Assembly (NCBI GenBank): GCA_018066805.1
Contig: JAGPVX010000051.1
Coordinates: 1-49,371, forward strand
Source of the DNA: Paraperlucidibaca sp.
GTDB lineage: Bacteria > Pseudomonadota > Gammaproteobacteria > Pseudomonadales > Moraxellaceae
DNA: 49,371 nt
Reading direction: 5' to 3'
Shown: piece after piece, positions 39,773 through 49,313 of the stretch
How the letters are laid out: the number at the start of each line of letters is the position of its first letter
Numbering within the stretch: the stretch's first letter is position 1
Translations under genes and position numbers: made by a program
Notes under the pieces: model-generated
What the model was told of the DNA's origin: nothing
The model's database searches: none
What the model saw: the letters and a program-made list of their open reading frames with translations, nothing else

Positions 39773-40884
39773 AGATGGCTCGGGCTAAATAATGTGTGTG
39801 GGCCGATGTCGTTGATGTGCAGACAACCGGCCTGCGCCATGGTGATCTCTAGCTCATCGCGAAGTGTGCGCAAGAGATGCGCAACGCCTAGCGCTCCGGC
39901 GGTGGCTAAAGCATAAATATAGGGACGGCCAATCATCACGGCGTTGGCGCCTAGGGCGATGGCCTTGAATACGTCGGTACCGCTGCGCACGCCACTATCG
40001 AGCAAAAGCGTGAAGTCTGGGCCGACCGCTTGGCGTATCGCCGGTAGCGCATCGAGACTGGCCATACCGCCATCGAGCGCACGTCCGCCGTGGGTGGAAA
40101 CGATAATGCCGGCTACGCCTAAGCTCTGTAGTCGTATGGCGTCATCTGGATGTGTTACGCCTTTTACTAGCACTGGCAGCGTGGTCGATTTCAGCAACCA
40201 TGCTAGGTCTTCCCAAGTGGGTGCATCGGCCATATAGCCTTGAAAAACGGTGCTGTCGTCGCGGCTAATAGCACGCGCTGGGCCGTCATCGATATCCTTT
40301 AGATTTACCGCATTCAGATGCGCTGGCAGTGTAAATCCTAGGCGCTGCGAACTACGACGCACGCCATGTACAGGTACATCCAGTGTGACAACAATGGCGC
40401 CGTAACCTGCTGCCTCAGCTCGTCTCACCAAGCTTAGCGTAGCGTTTTTTGATGCTTGGAAATAAAGCTGAAACCATCGCGGCGCTTGGGTTTGCGCAGC
40501 TACCTCTTCTAAGCGGGTAGATGACAAGGTGCTTAACACCAGTCCCGCCTCAAGGGCATTTGCCGCTTGCGCACTGGCAAGCTCGGCATCGGCATGGAAT
40601 AAGCCCTGATGCGCCACTGGTGCGAGTAAAAATGGATGTCGGAAGCGCTGGCCACAAAGCATTAGCTCAGTAGAACCATGATCACCTGCGACGAGAATTC
40701 GGTTGTAGATAGCATGCCGCTCAAAGGCGCGGCGATTGGCTCTTAAGGTGGTATCGGCCACGCTGCCTTCACTCAGATGAGCAAAGACAGCCGGTGACAT
40801 ATTGCGCTCCGCCCATCGCTCATAATCCTCTGCACAAACAATATCAGCAGGAATTTGCGTTAGCGGTGATGGGCTTTGAGGCAT
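39766..40884 (-). CDS. FMN-dependent alpha-hydroxy acid oxidase/dehydrogenase (LldD-like)
   Basis: The 372-residue TIM-barrel flavoenzyme belongs to the lactate/glycolate oxidase family. Motifs include FLLAPVAHQGLFHADAE, WFQLYFQ, VTLDVPVHGVRRS, LVKGV (FMN-binding lysine), STHGGRALDGGMAS with the catalytic histidine-arginine pair, LLLDSGVRSGTDVFKAIALGA, and IGRPYIYALA. Such enzymes oxidise 2-hydroxy acids to 2-oxo acids. The gene is tightly packed between the TonB receptor (three-base gap) and piuC (overlap), so it is part of the iron operon rather than a lactate operon. Its substrate there is unknown. Confidence 0.87.
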   Translation of the reverse strand: MPQSPSPLTQIPADIVCAEDYERWAERNMSPAVFAHLSEGSVADTTLRANRRAFERHAIYNRILVAGDHGSTELMLCGQRFRHPFLLAPVAHQGLFHADAELASAQAANALEAGLVLSTLSSTRLEEVAAQTQAPRWFQLYFQASKNATLSLVRRAEAAGYGAIVVTLDVPVHGVRRSSQRLGFTLPAHLNAVNLKDIDDGPARAISRDDSTVFQGYMADAPTWEDLAWLLKSTTLPVLVKGVTHPDDAIRLQSLGVAGIIVSTHGGRALDGGMASLDALPAIRQAVGPDFTLLLDSGVRSGTDVFKAIALGANAVMIGRPYIYALATAGALGVAHLLRTLRDELEITMAQAGCLHINDIGPHTLFSPSHLC

Positions 40885-40887
40885 AGT

Positions 40888-43197
40888 TTAGAACTTGTAG
40901 TTTAGTGTCAGTTGCGCGTTGCGCTTGTCGCCAATATAGGTGAACGCACCACTACGATATGCTGCTAAGTAGTAATCTTTGTCGGTCACATTATTGACGT
41001 TTACTCGCGCACTCAGCTGCTTGCTGAAGCGATACTCAGCGAAGGCGTCAAATACAGTGTATGACGGCACAGCATAAGCATAGTTTGTTGCTGTGTCAGG
41101 CTGGCCAGCAAACATTTGGCTTTGATACGTTGCACCGCCACCGAAGGCAAATTTATCTGTTGCTTGATATTTCAGCTGTAAATTACCACTACGCTTGGCG
41201 AAGTTTGCGAGTTGGGCGCCCTCATTCGCTGCAGTAAATGACTCCAATACTTCTGAGTTCATAATGGCTAAACCAAATTGGCCACTCAACTTAGGAGTGA
41301 TGTTACCGACAACTGAAAATTCAACGCCTTGAACTTGGTTTTTACCAGTGTTGAGTGTGCCCGTTGTTGCGTAACTATTGGCCGAATCACCCTCCTGTAC
41401 ATCCGACTTAATGGTTCGGAACAAAGCAGCTGTCATCAAGAGTTTGTCTTGCAATACCTGCCATTTTGTACCGACCTCATAACTCACAGTCGATTCAGGC
41501 TTACTATCGGCGACTTGCTGCGGCGTACCGCAGAGACCGCCATAACCACAGCTACCGCCTACATCAGATTCGCCACCATTAATATCGCTTGATGTGCTAA
41601 CTGACGCATAGACATTGGCCTTTGGTGTGATTTTATAAGTTACGCCAGCATGACCATTTAAGAAGCCATCTGAGTAGTCATAAACTGTTTTTGCTGTCGA
41701 ACCAACGGTATTGGTGTAGTCGAAATAGTCGTAGCGAAGGCCTGCAAAGCCAGTCCATTTGTCATTGAAGTCAACGGTATCCATGGCCGTCAATGAGCTG
41801 GTGCGGATGTGATATTCAGAGTCCAAACCATTCTTAGTGAGCGTGCGCCCTAACAAGGTATTTAAGTTCGGTGCTTTTACGCCAGTCACACCATCATAAA
41901 TGCAATAGCCGGGCGATGTACCGCCGCCACGAGACGTAACCGTGCAGTTAGATGTCCCCGTGTTTGTAGCTGAAAAAGTGCCGTTATCAACTTTCTCATC
42001 ATTAACTTCTAAGCCAAATACAAACTGGTGGTCTAATTGGCCTAAGCGCTTATTCCAGAACACATCTGTGCGATTAACCCAGTAGTTAACCTCTTGGTAG
42101 CCCTGGTGAGTAGATAAAGAGACTGTCGGATTTAGTGTGACTGCATCTGTAGTTCCACGCCCACCCGTTGCCACATAGCTATTACTCGTGCGGCCAATAC
42201 GCGTAGCATTCTGCATTCGTAGGGCATTATTAAAGCGATAGTTCAACTTGAATGTCGCCGTATCAACATCGGTATCTAAGTGATCACTGCCAAGCTGTAG
42301 GTATACAGGGATATTTTTAACTGGCTTACCAGTAGTCTGGTCAATATAGGTCCCCAAATCAGGCACATCTTTCGCTTCGAGATGGTAGTAATCAGCTGAA
42401 ACACTTAGAGCATCGGTAGCTTGAAAAGCGCCAGACAATAGCAAACCACGACGGCTTTTCTCAGCTGGAGCACGATCAGGTACAGACTCTGATGCGTCCA
42501 GCAAGTTTAAGCGCACAGAGGCACGGTCATTGATGACTTTATTAGTATCAATACCCATACGGTGGAAATCGTCAGTACCAACGCCCAACTCCAACTTAGT
42601 GAAGTCTTTGTCGGTGTTGGGCTGCTTAGTGATGCTGTTGACTGCGCCACCGGTAGAGCCACGGCCGGCAAATGTTGAGCTTGGGCCTTTGGTAATTTCA
42701 ACTTGCTCAACGGCGAAGCTTTCACGCGTGGTCATGCCGGGGTCGCGTAAGCCATCAATAAAGACATCGCTGCGAGCTTCATGGCCGCGAATGATGTAGC
42801 GATCACCGAAGGCGTTACCGTTTTCGCCAGTGCCTATGGTCACGCCCGGTTGCGCCGCCAAAATATCGCGCAAATCAGTTTTGCCAGACTCTTCAATGGC
42901 TTTTTGAGTAATCACCGAAATGGTGTGTGGGGTTTCAGCAAGCTCTTTCACGCGGCGTTGATCGCCAGAAATTTTTGCCTTATATGGCGCGCCTTCTTCA
43001 CTGTATGGGTTGGTGTCTTCGATTTGCGCTTGCACCTCCACCGTTGCCAGAGTTTTGCTTGCTGACTCGGCATGAGCAACTGGTGCGGCAATTGCCAAGC
43101 CCATGGCTAATGCCATTGCTGATGCGTGGGTTGCGCTGATTGGTGCTGGCGTGTGGAATGAGCGTGGGACTTTTACTGAAGAAGGCGTGTCTTTCAT
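40888..43197 (-). CDS. piuA: TonB-dependent siderophore receptor, Fiu/PiuA-like
   Basis: The 769-residue outer-membrane receptor has an extended N-terminus with a signal peptide (hydrophobic core AMALAMGLAIAAPVAHA, cleavage near residue 43) and a possible TonB box around TLATVEVQA. The plug domain contains AETPHTISVITQKAIEESG, RDILAAQPGV and VEQVEITKGPSSTFAGRGSTGGAVNSITK (in parts), a run close to that of catecholate receptors such as Fiu and PiuA. A 22-stranded barrel ends LTLNYKF. Paired cysteines in GGSCGYGGLCGTP suggest a loop disulfide. It is the first gene of the iron operon and has a Fur-overlapped promoter. Confidence 0.9.
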   Translation of the reverse strand: MKDTPSSVKVPRSFHTPAPISATHASAMALAMGLAIAAPVAHAESASKTLATVEVQAQIEDTNPYSEEGAPYKAKISGDQRRVKELAETPHTISVITQKAIEESGKTDLRDILAAQPGVTIGTGENGNAFGDRYIIRGHEARSDVFIDGLRDPGMTTRESFAVEQVEITKGPSSTFAGRGSTGGAVNSITKQPNTDKDFTKLELGVGTDDFHRMGIDTNKVINDRASVRLNLLDASESVPDRAPAEKSRRGLLLSGAFQATDALSVSADYYHLEAKDVPDLGTYIDQTTGKPVKNIPVYLQLGSDHLDTDVDTATFKLNYRFNNALRMQNATRIGRTSNSYVATGGRGTTDAVTLNPTVSLSTHQGYQEVNYWVNRTDVFWNKRLGQLDHQFVFGLEVNDEKVDNGTFSATNTGTSNCTVTSRGGGTSPGYCIYDGVTGVKAPNLNTLLGRTLTKNGLDSEYHIRTSSLTAMDTVDFNDKWTGFAGLRYDYFDYTNTVGSTAKTVYDYSDGFLNGHAGVTYKITPKANVYASVSTSSDINGGESDVGGSCGYGGLCGTPQQVADSKPESTVSYEVGTKWQVLQDKLLMTAALFRTIKSDVQEGDSANSYATTGTLNTGKNQVQGVEFSVVGNITPKLSGQFGLAIMNSEVLESFTAANEGAQLANFAKRSGNLQLKYQATDKFAFGGGATYQSQMFAGQPDTATNYAYAVPSYTVFDAFAEYRFSKQLSARVNVNNVTDKDYYLAAYRSGAFTYIGDKRNAQLTLNYKF

Positions 43198-43239
43198 CGA
43201 GCATCTCGCGTAATGGAAAAGGTGTTAGCAACTCGTTGT

Positions 43240-43285
43240 TGATAACCATTCTCATTACTTTAAATGCGCGAAACGTTTCCGTCAA
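43240..43285 (-). promoter_or_regulatory. Fur-controlled promoter of the iron-uptake operon
   Basis: On the minus strand TTGACG (43285-43280), a 17-base spacer and TAAAGT (43262-43257) form a promoter. Directly downstream lies TGAGAAT-G-GTTATCA (43254-43240), matching the 7-1-7 Fur consensus at 12 of 14 positions. Fur-iron bound here would cover the transcription start. The spacer contains a 10-base palindrome GAAACGTTTC (43270-43279) that Fur does not explain. Confidence 0.65.
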
Positions 43286-43330
43286 TGCAAATACGAATTG
43301 ATTTCATTAAGGTTTACATGAAAGCCAATA

Positions 43331-43366
43331 AAAAAGCCCCTGCCAGAAAACTGAGAGGGGCTTTTT
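43331..43366 (-). terminator. Rho-independent terminator of the prp operon
   Basis: Arms AAAAAGCCCCT (43331-43341) and AGGGGCTTTTT (43356-43366) form a stem with an inner CAG/CTG stem and an AAAA loop. On the minus strand a T-run follows, 19 bases after the prpF stop. The structure is also competent on the plus strand. Confidence 0.88.
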
Positions 43367-43384
43367 GCCTAGCTCAGCTAAGCA

Positions 43385-44575
43385 TCAGCCAGGTATACGC
43401 ACCCAGCCTTCCATCAAGATACGTGCGCTACGGCTCATGATGGCTTTCGTCACAGTCCATTGGCCATCGACCAATGCAGCGGCGGCACCAACCTTCAATG
43501 TGCCAGATGGATGGCCAAAGCGCACCGACTCAAGCGCCTTGCCACCGGCGGCCAAGTTCACCAAGGTGCCCGGAATAGCCGCAGCAGTGCCAATCGCCAC
43601 TGCTGCCGTGCCCATCATGGCGTGATGCAACTTGCCCATAGACAGCGCGCGTACTAGCAAATCGATATCTTTCGCCGCAATAGTTTTACCGCTAGACGAG
43701 ACATAGTCTGTCGGCGGCGCAACAAAGGCGACTTTAGGCGTGTGCTGGCGCGTCGCTGCTTCTGCTGGGGTTTTGATCAAGCCCATGCGTAAGGCACCTG
43801 CAATGCGAATAGCTTCCAAGCGCGCCAGTGCAGCGGGATTGCTATTGATAGCTTCGCGCAACTCAGTGCCGGTGTAGCCAATATCAGCGGCATTAACAAA
43901 TACCGTTGGAATACCAGCCGAGATCATCGTTGCCTTTAGCTTGCCGCCGGCGACCACATCTTCTGGCACATCAAGTTCATCCACCAGATTGCCGGTGGGA
44001 AACATTGAGCTATCCTCGCCGTCATCATCGGATGGATTCATGAACTCCAGCACGATTTCCGCAGCCGGAAAAGTCACGCCATCGAGCTCGAAATCGCCAG
44101 TCTCTTGCACTTGGCCATTACTTACCGGCACATGAGCAATGATGGTTTTGTGGATATTCGCCTGCCAAATGCGTACTACGCAGATGCCATTTTCTGGAAT
44201 GCGTGCAGGATCAACCAAGCCAGCATGCAAGGCGAAAGCACCGGCAGCTGTCGATAAATTACCGCAGTTGCCGCTCCAGTCGACAAAGGCTTTATCAATG
44301 GAGACTTGGCCATAGAGGTAATCCACATCGTGCTCAGGCTGCGAGCTTTTCGACAAAATCACGCATTTGCTGGTGCTAGAAGTCGCGCCGCCCATGCCGT
44401 CAATATGCGCGGCATAGGGGTCAGGACTGCCAATCACGCGCATAAAGAGCTGATTACGAGGCTCACCTGCTACCTGACAATTCGCTGGCAAATCCTGCAG
44501 GCGAAAAAACACGCCTTTAGATGTGCCGCCACGAATATAGGTGGCCGGGACTTTTATTTGAGGAGCCGCGCTCAT
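43385..44575 (-). CDS. prpF: 2-methylaconitate cis-trans isomerase PrpF
   Basis: PrpF isomerises the trans-2-methylaconitate made by AcnD to the cis form used in the methylcitrate cycle. The 396 residues have the family start PATYIRGGTSKGVFF, then GGATSSTSKCVIL, DWSGNCGNLS, and near the end MGKLHHAMMGTAAVAIG. The fold is of the diaminopimelate-epimerase type, and the AcnD partner is directly upstream with a four-base overlap. It is the last gene of the operon, before a terminator. Confidence 0.95.
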   Translation of the reverse strand: MSAAPQIKVPATYIRGGTSKGVFFRLQDLPANCQVAGEPRNQLFMRVIGSPDPYAAHIDGMGGATSSTSKCVILSKSSQPEHDVDYLYGQVSIDKAFVDWSGNCGNLSTAAGAFALHAGLVDPARIPENGICVVRIWQANIHKTIIAHVPVSNGQVQETGDFELDGVTFPAAEIVLEFMNPSDDDGEDSSMFPTGNLVDELDVPEDVVAGGKLKATMISAGIPTVFVNAADIGYTGTELREAINSNPAALARLEAIRIAGALRMGLIKTPAEAATRQHTPKVAFVAPPTDYVSSSGKTIAAKDIDLLVRALSMGKLHHAMMGTAAVAIGTAAAIPGTLVNLAAGGKALESVRFGHPSGTLKVGAAAALVDGQWTVTKAIMSRSARILMEGWVRIPG

Positions 44576-47172
44576 GCCGTAGTGGCCTTTAAGAAGTCTT
44601 TGGCAAAGCGCTGCAACACGCCGCCGGCTTCATAAACCAAGGCTTCATCATCGGAATCTAAGCGGCAAGTCATCGGCACGCGCACGACTTCGCCTGAGCG
44701 ACGGTTAACGATCAAGGTCATTTCCGCGCCAGGTGAGCAATCGCCTTCGACATCGAAAGTTTCAGTGCCATCAATGCCTAGCGTGATGCGTGTAGTGCCG
44801 GCCTTGAACTCCAATGGCAATACGCCCATGCCGAGCAAGTTGGTGCGGTGAATACGCTCAAAACCTTCAGCGGCAATCACTTCCACGCCTGCCAAACGCA
44901 CGCCCTTAGCTGCCCAATCGCGTGATGAACCTTGGCCGTAATCGGCACCAGCAACAATGATCAGCGGCTGCTTGCGCTCCATATAAGTCTCAATGGCTTC
45001 CCACATGCGCACTACCTTGCCTTCTGGTTCGATACGCGCCAATGATCCCTTCTTCACCTTGCCATCGACCACTGCCATTTCATTCATGAGCTGCGGGTTA
45101 GCAAAGGTCGCGCGCTGAGCCGTTAGATGGTCGCCGCGGTGTGTGGCATAGCTGTTGAAGTCTTCTTCTGGCACACCCATTTTGTGCAGGTATTCGCCAG
45201 CGGCTGAGTCCATCATGATCGCATTGGATGGCGATAAGTGATCGGTGGTGATGTTGTCTGGCAATACCGCCAACGCGCGCATACCTTTCATGGTGCGCTC
45301 ACCGGCCAATGCGCCTTCCCAATACGGCGGACGGCGAATATAGGTGCTCATTTCGCGCCAGTCGTAAAGCGGTGATTTTGCGCGCTCGCTGTCTTTTTTC
45401 TCAAACATCGGGATGTAGATTTCGTTGAACTGCGACGGTTTCACCGACTTCGCGACAATGGCATCGATCTCTTCATCAGATGGCCAAATATCATGTAGAC
45501 GAATCTCTTTACCATCGGCTATGCCCAGTACATCTTTCTCGATGTCAAAACGCACGGTACCAGCAATCGCGTAGGCAACGACCAAAGGTGGTGAAGCCAA
45601 AAATGCCTGCTTAGCATAGGGATGAATACGGCCGTCGAAGTTGCGGTTGCCCGACAATACGGCGGTGGCATAGAGATCACGATCAATGATTTCTTGCTGA
45701 ATCACAGGGTCTAGTGCACCCGACATGCCATTACAAGTAGTACAGGCGAACGCGACAATGCCGAAGCCCAGCGACTCAAGATCTTCCAACAAATTGGCGT
45801 CTTTCAAGTACAACTCAACCACTTTCGAGCCTGGTGCTAAGGATGATTTCACCCATGGTTTGCGTGTTAAGCCGAGCTTGCGAGCATTACGAGCAATCAA
45901 ACCGGCAGCGATAACGTTGCGTGGGTTCGAGGTGTTGGTACAACTGGTAATGGCCGCGATAATTACCGCGCCATCGGGCATTTGGCCATCAGCCTCTTGC
46001 GCTTGAGCTTTGTCTAAATCAACAGCGATGCCACGTTCAGCCAAGGCCGACACAGGTAGGCGTTTGTGCGGGTTCGATGGGCCGGCCATATTGCGCACAA
46101 CACTGGATAAATCGAAATGCAGCACGCGCTCATATACGGCGTTGTTTAGGCTGTCTGACCATAAGCCCGTTTGCTTGGCATAGGTTTCTACCAAGGCCAC
46201 TTGCTCATCGGTACGACCAGTCAAGCGCAGATAAATAAGCGTTTGCTCATCGATAGAGAATAATGCAGCGGTTGCACCGTACTCTGGCGCCATATTAGAA
46301 ATGGTCGCGCGGTCGCCAATGGTCAGGCCTGGTACGCCTTCGCCGTAGAACTCAAGATAGCCACCGACCACTTTCTGCTGGCGCAGGAACTCGGTCATCG
46401 CCAGCACAATATCAGTCGCGGTTATGCCGGGCTGACGCTTGCCAGTCAGCTCAACGCCAACCATTTCTGGCACGCGCATCATCGATGGGCGGCCGAGCAT
46501 GACATTCTCAGCTTCAAGGCCACCAACACCAACAGCGATCACACCGAGCGAGTCTACGTGTGGTGTGTGCGAGTCGGTGCCAACACAAGTATCTGGAAAT
46601 GCCACGCCGTCTTGGCTATGCACGACTGGCGACATTTTCTCCAAATTGATTTGGTGCATGATGCCGTTGCCGGCCGGAATCACATCGATATTATCGAAGG
46701 CAGTTTTTGTCCACTCGATAAAGTGAAAACGGTCTTCGTTGCGGCGATCTTCAATATCACGGTTTTTCTGGAATGCATCGGGGTCAGCACCACCGCTCTC
46801 GACGGCTAGCGAGTGATCAACAATCAGCTGCACTGGCACTACTGGATTCACTTTCGACGGGTCGCCGCCCTGCTCAGCAATGGCATCACGTAAGCCAGCA
46901 AGATCGACCAATGCGGTTTGGCCCAAAATGTCATGGCAGACTACGCGTGCTGGAAACCACGGAAAATCGCGGTCGCGGCGGCGCTCAATCAGCTGCACCA
47001 AACAATCAGTAATGATAGCTGGATCGGCCTTACGCACGATGTTTTCGGCGTGAATACGCGCGGTATATGGCAGGCCATCCCAAGCATTTGGCTTGATGGC
47101 GTTAACGGCGGCGCGAGCATCGAAATACTCAAGCGAAGTGCCGACTAAGGGTTTACGAAATTCATTATTCAT
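44572..47172 (-). CDS. acnD: Fe/S-dependent 2-methylisocitrate dehydratase AcnD
   Basis: AcnD dehydrates 2-methylcitrate in the methylcitrate cycle and requires PrpF. The 866 residues have the aconitase architecture: VGTDSHTPHVDSLGV in the first part, cluster cysteines in ITSCTNTSNP and FACTTCNG, and a swivel domain with GADYGQGSSRDWAAKGVRLAGV. Length is close to other AcnD proteins and distinct from AcnB. The start at 47172 has GAGAG upstream. A GC-rich hairpin separates it from prpC. Confidence 0.95.
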   Translation of the reverse strand: MNNEFRKPLVGTSLEYFDARAAVNAIKPNAWDGLPYTARIHAENIVRKADPAIITDCLVQLIERRRDRDFPWFPARVVCHDILGQTALVDLAGLRDAIAEQGGDPSKVNPVVPVQLIVDHSLAVESGGADPDAFQKNRDIEDRRNEDRFHFIEWTKTAFDNIDVIPAGNGIMHQINLEKMSPVVHSQDGVAFPDTCVGTDSHTPHVDSLGVIAVGVGGLEAENVMLGRPSMMRVPEMVGVELTGKRQPGITATDIVLAMTEFLRQQKVVGGYLEFYGEGVPGLTIGDRATISNMAPEYGATAALFSIDEQTLIYLRLTGRTDEQVALVETYAKQTGLWSDSLNNAVYERVLHFDLSSVVRNMAGPSNPHKRLPVSALAERGIAVDLDKAQAQEADGQMPDGAVIIAAITSCTNTSNPRNVIAAGLIARNARKLGLTRKPWVKSSLAPGSKVVELYLKDANLLEDLESLGFGIVAFACTTCNGMSGALDPVIQQEIIDRDLYATAVLSGNRNFDGRIHPYAKQAFLASPPLVVAYAIAGTVRFDIEKDVLGIADGKEIRLHDIWPSDEEIDAIVAKSVKPSQFNEIYIPMFEKKDSERAKSPLYDWREMSTYIRRPPYWEGALAGERTMKGMRALAVLPDNITTDHLSPSNAIMMDSAAGEYLHKMGVPEEDFNSYATHRGDHLTAQRATFANPQLMNEMAVVDGKVKKGSLARIEPEGKVVRMWEAIETYMERKQPLIIVAGADYGQGSSRDWAAKGVRLAGVEVIAAEGFERIHRTNLLGMGVLPLEFKAGTTRITLGIDGTETFDVEGDCSPGAEMTLIVNRRSGEVVRVPMTCRLDSDDEALVYEAGGVLQRFAKDFLKATTA

Positions 47173-47188
47173 AAGAGCTCTCTTTGTA

Positions 47189-47217
47189 AAATGCCCCGCC
47201 TTCTCGCGAAGGCAGGG
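47189..47217 (-). promoter_or_regulatory. Intercistronic hairpin between prpC and acnD
   Basis: A 10-base-pair GC-rich stem (47194-47203 with 47208-47217, one G-U pair on the transcript strand) has a GCGA tetraloop. On the minus strand it is followed by CATTTTAC, a poor terminator tail. It may stabilise or attenuate the operon transcript; the gap is 74 bases. Confidence 0.5.
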
Positions 47218-47246
47218 TTTGCGTCAACTAATGAGTCAAAAAAGGC

Positions 47247-48401
47247 TTATTTGCGATTTTTGATAGGCACGAATTTCTGATCTTCTGGGCCTGTGTAGTT
47301 GGCGCTTGGGCGAATGATTTTGCCGTCGATGCGCTGCTCAATCACGTGAGCTGACCAGCCGCTAGTACGGGCAATCACAAACAGCGGCGTGAACATATCG
47401 GTGGGAATGCCCATCATGTGATAGCTCACAGCCGAGAACCAATCGAGGTTGGGGAACATCTTTTTCGCATCCCACATGGTCGACTCTAAACGCTCAGCGA
47501 TGTCGTACATTTTCATGTTCGACTGCTCTTCGGAGAGCTCTTTCGCCACTTGCTTGATTACTTTGTTACGTGGGTCGGACACGGTATAGACCGGATGGCC
47601 AAAACCAATAACCACTTCTTTGCGCTCAACACGTGCGCGAATATCAGCTTCGGCTTCATCTGGATTGTCGTAGCGCTTTTGAATTTCAAACGCGACCTCA
47701 TTGGCGCCGCCATGCTTAGGTCCACGCAATGCGCCGATGCCACCGCAGATTGCCGAGAACATATCGGAGCCAGTACCGGCAACCACACGCGAGGCGAAGG
47801 TTGAGGCGTTGAACTCATGCTCAGCATATAGAATTAGCGAGGTGTGCATGGCACGAACCCAGCTATCACGCGGCTTTTCGCCATGCAGCAAATGCAGGAA
47901 GTGGCCGCCGATGGAGTCGTCATCGGTTTCAACTTCAATGCAGTTGCCGTTGTAAGCAAAGTGGTACCAATACAGCAGCATCGAGCCCAAGCAAGCCATT
48001 AGTTTGTCGGCAATATCACGCGCGCCGGGATGGTTGTGGTCATCTTTCTCAGGCTTTACACAACCTAGTACCGACACGCCAGTGCGCATCACGTCCATGG
48101 GGTGAGCCGATGGTGGCAGCTGCTCAAGTGCTACCTTCACTGCTGCTGGCAAGCCACGCAGGGCTTTCAGCTTGGCTTTATAGCCAGCCAATTCAGCGGT
48201 GTTTGGCAGCTTGCCATGCACCAATAAGTGAGCAACTTCCTCAAACTCACTGGTGGTCGCTAAATCTAGGATGTCATAGCCACGATAGGCCAGGTCGTTG
48301 CCAGTGCGGCCAACGGTGCAGAGCGCGGTATTACCGGCAGCTGTGCCTGACAAGGCGACGGATTTTTTCGGCTTGGGTAGCGTGCTTTTAACTTCAGTCA
48401 T
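47247..48401 (-). CDS. prpC: 2-methylcitrate synthase PrpC
   Basis: PrpC condenses propionyl-CoA with oxaloacetate. The 384-residue length and the short N-terminus place it with methylcitrate synthases rather than the longer GltA. Motifs include [27 protein letters not shown], and the citrate-synthase histidines in [13 protein letters not shown] and [15 protein letters not shown], followed by [24 protein letters not shown] (in parts). AGGAGA precedes the start. It follows prpB by 18 bases. Confidence 0.95.
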   Translation of the reverse strand: MTEVKSTLPKPKKSVALSGTAAGNTALCTVGRTGNDLAYRGYDILDLATTSEFEEVAHLLVHGKLPNTAELAGYKAKLKALRGLPAAVKVALEQLPPSAHPMDVMRTGVSVLGCVKPEKDDHNHPGARDIADKLMACLGSMLLYWYHFAYNGNCIEVETDDDSIGGHFLHLLHGEKPRDSWVRAMHTSLILYAEHEFNASTFASRVVAGTGSDMFSAICGGIGALRGPKHGGANEVAFEIQKRYDNPDEAEADIRARVERKEVVIGFGHPVYTVSDPRNKVIKQVAKELSEEQSNMKMYDIAERLESTMWDAKKMFPNLDWFSAVSYHMMGIPTDMFTPLFVIARTSGWSAHVIEQRIDGKIIRPSANYTGPEDQKFVPIKNRK

Positions 48402-48419
48402 GGTCAGTCTCCTGGGGGC

Positions 48420-49313
48420 TTATTTATTTTGTGAAAACAGCTGATCGATTTTGTCTTCGTAGCTGTGATAGTTGAGGAATTCATAAAGCTCTTTACGCTT
48501 TTGCATGAGGTCGAGCACATTGACCTGCGTGCCCTCTTTACGCACGGCTTCATACACGGCCAATGCCGCTTTCTGCATAGCGCGCGTGCCGGATAAGGGG
48601 TAAAGCACCATGGAAATACCCTGCTCGCCTAACTCTTGCGTGGTGTAGTACGGCGTGTCACCAAACTCAGTGATGTTGGCCAGCACTGGCACATTCACCG
48701 CATCGCAAACTTGGCGATACATGGTGATGTCGGTCATGGCTTCAGCGAAAATAGCATCGGCACCAGCTTCAACATAGGCGCTGATACGATCAATCACGCC
48801 ATTCAACCCTTCTTTTTGCAGCGAGTCGGTGCGTGCCATAACGACAAATTCGCTATCGGTTTTGGCATCAACGGCAGCTTTCACGCGATCGACCATTTCG
48901 CCAATCGGCACGATTTCTTTGTTAGGGCGATGACCGCAGCGCTTTTGCGCGACTTGATCTTCAATGTGCACCGCAGCAACGCCGGCGCGGATCATCTCGG
49001 TCACGGTGCGCGAAATATTGAATGCGCCACCCCAACCTGTGTCGATGTCCACCAACAGTGGCGTGTCAGTAACGCTAGTAATACGGCGTGCGTCGATCAG
49101 CACATCTTCCAATGAAGTCAGGCCTAAGTCGGGCAAGCCATAGGAGTAGTTGGCAACGCCGGCACCAGACAAATAAATTGCCTTATAGCCAACTTGGGTC
49201 GCCATCATCGCGGCATAGGCATTGACCGTGCCCATCACCTGTAATGGTTTTTCGCTGGCAATGGCGTCGCGGAAACGACGACCTGCGCTAAGCGTGCTTG
49301 AGTTAATTGCCAT
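48420..49313 (-). CDS. prpB: 2-methylisocitrate lyase PrpB
   Basis: PrpB cleaves 2-methylisocitrate into succinate and pyruvate, the last step of the methylcitrate cycle. The 297-residue isocitrate-lyase/PEP-mutase-family protein has [21 protein letters not shown] (in parts), DIDTGWGG, and the catalytic-cysteine motif [27 protein letters not shown] and [16 protein letters not shown] follow. A Shine-Dalgarno AGGAGAG lies before the ATG at 49313. It is the first prp gene in the window; a regulator gene, often GntR-type in related bacteria, may lie just outside. Confidence 0.96.
   Translation of the reverse strand: MAINSSTLSAGRRFRDAIASEKPLQVMGTVNAYAAMMATQVGYKAIYLSGAGVANYSYGLPDLGLTSLEDVLIDARRITSVTDTPLLVDIDTGWGGAFNISRTVTEMIRAGVAAVHIEDQVAQKRCGHRPNKEIVPIGEMVDRVKAAVDAKTDSEFVVMARTDSLQKEGLNGVIDRISAYVEAGADAIFAEAMTDITMYRQVCDAVNVPVLANITEFGDTPYYTTQELGEQGISMVLYPLSGTRAMQKAALAVYEAVRKEGTQVNVLDLMQKRKELYEFLNYHSYEDKIDQLFSQNK

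Noticed and set aside
48636-49115. 159-codon open frame opposite prpB
   Set aside because: It is fully antisense to the catalytic core of PrpB; no family resemblance seen.
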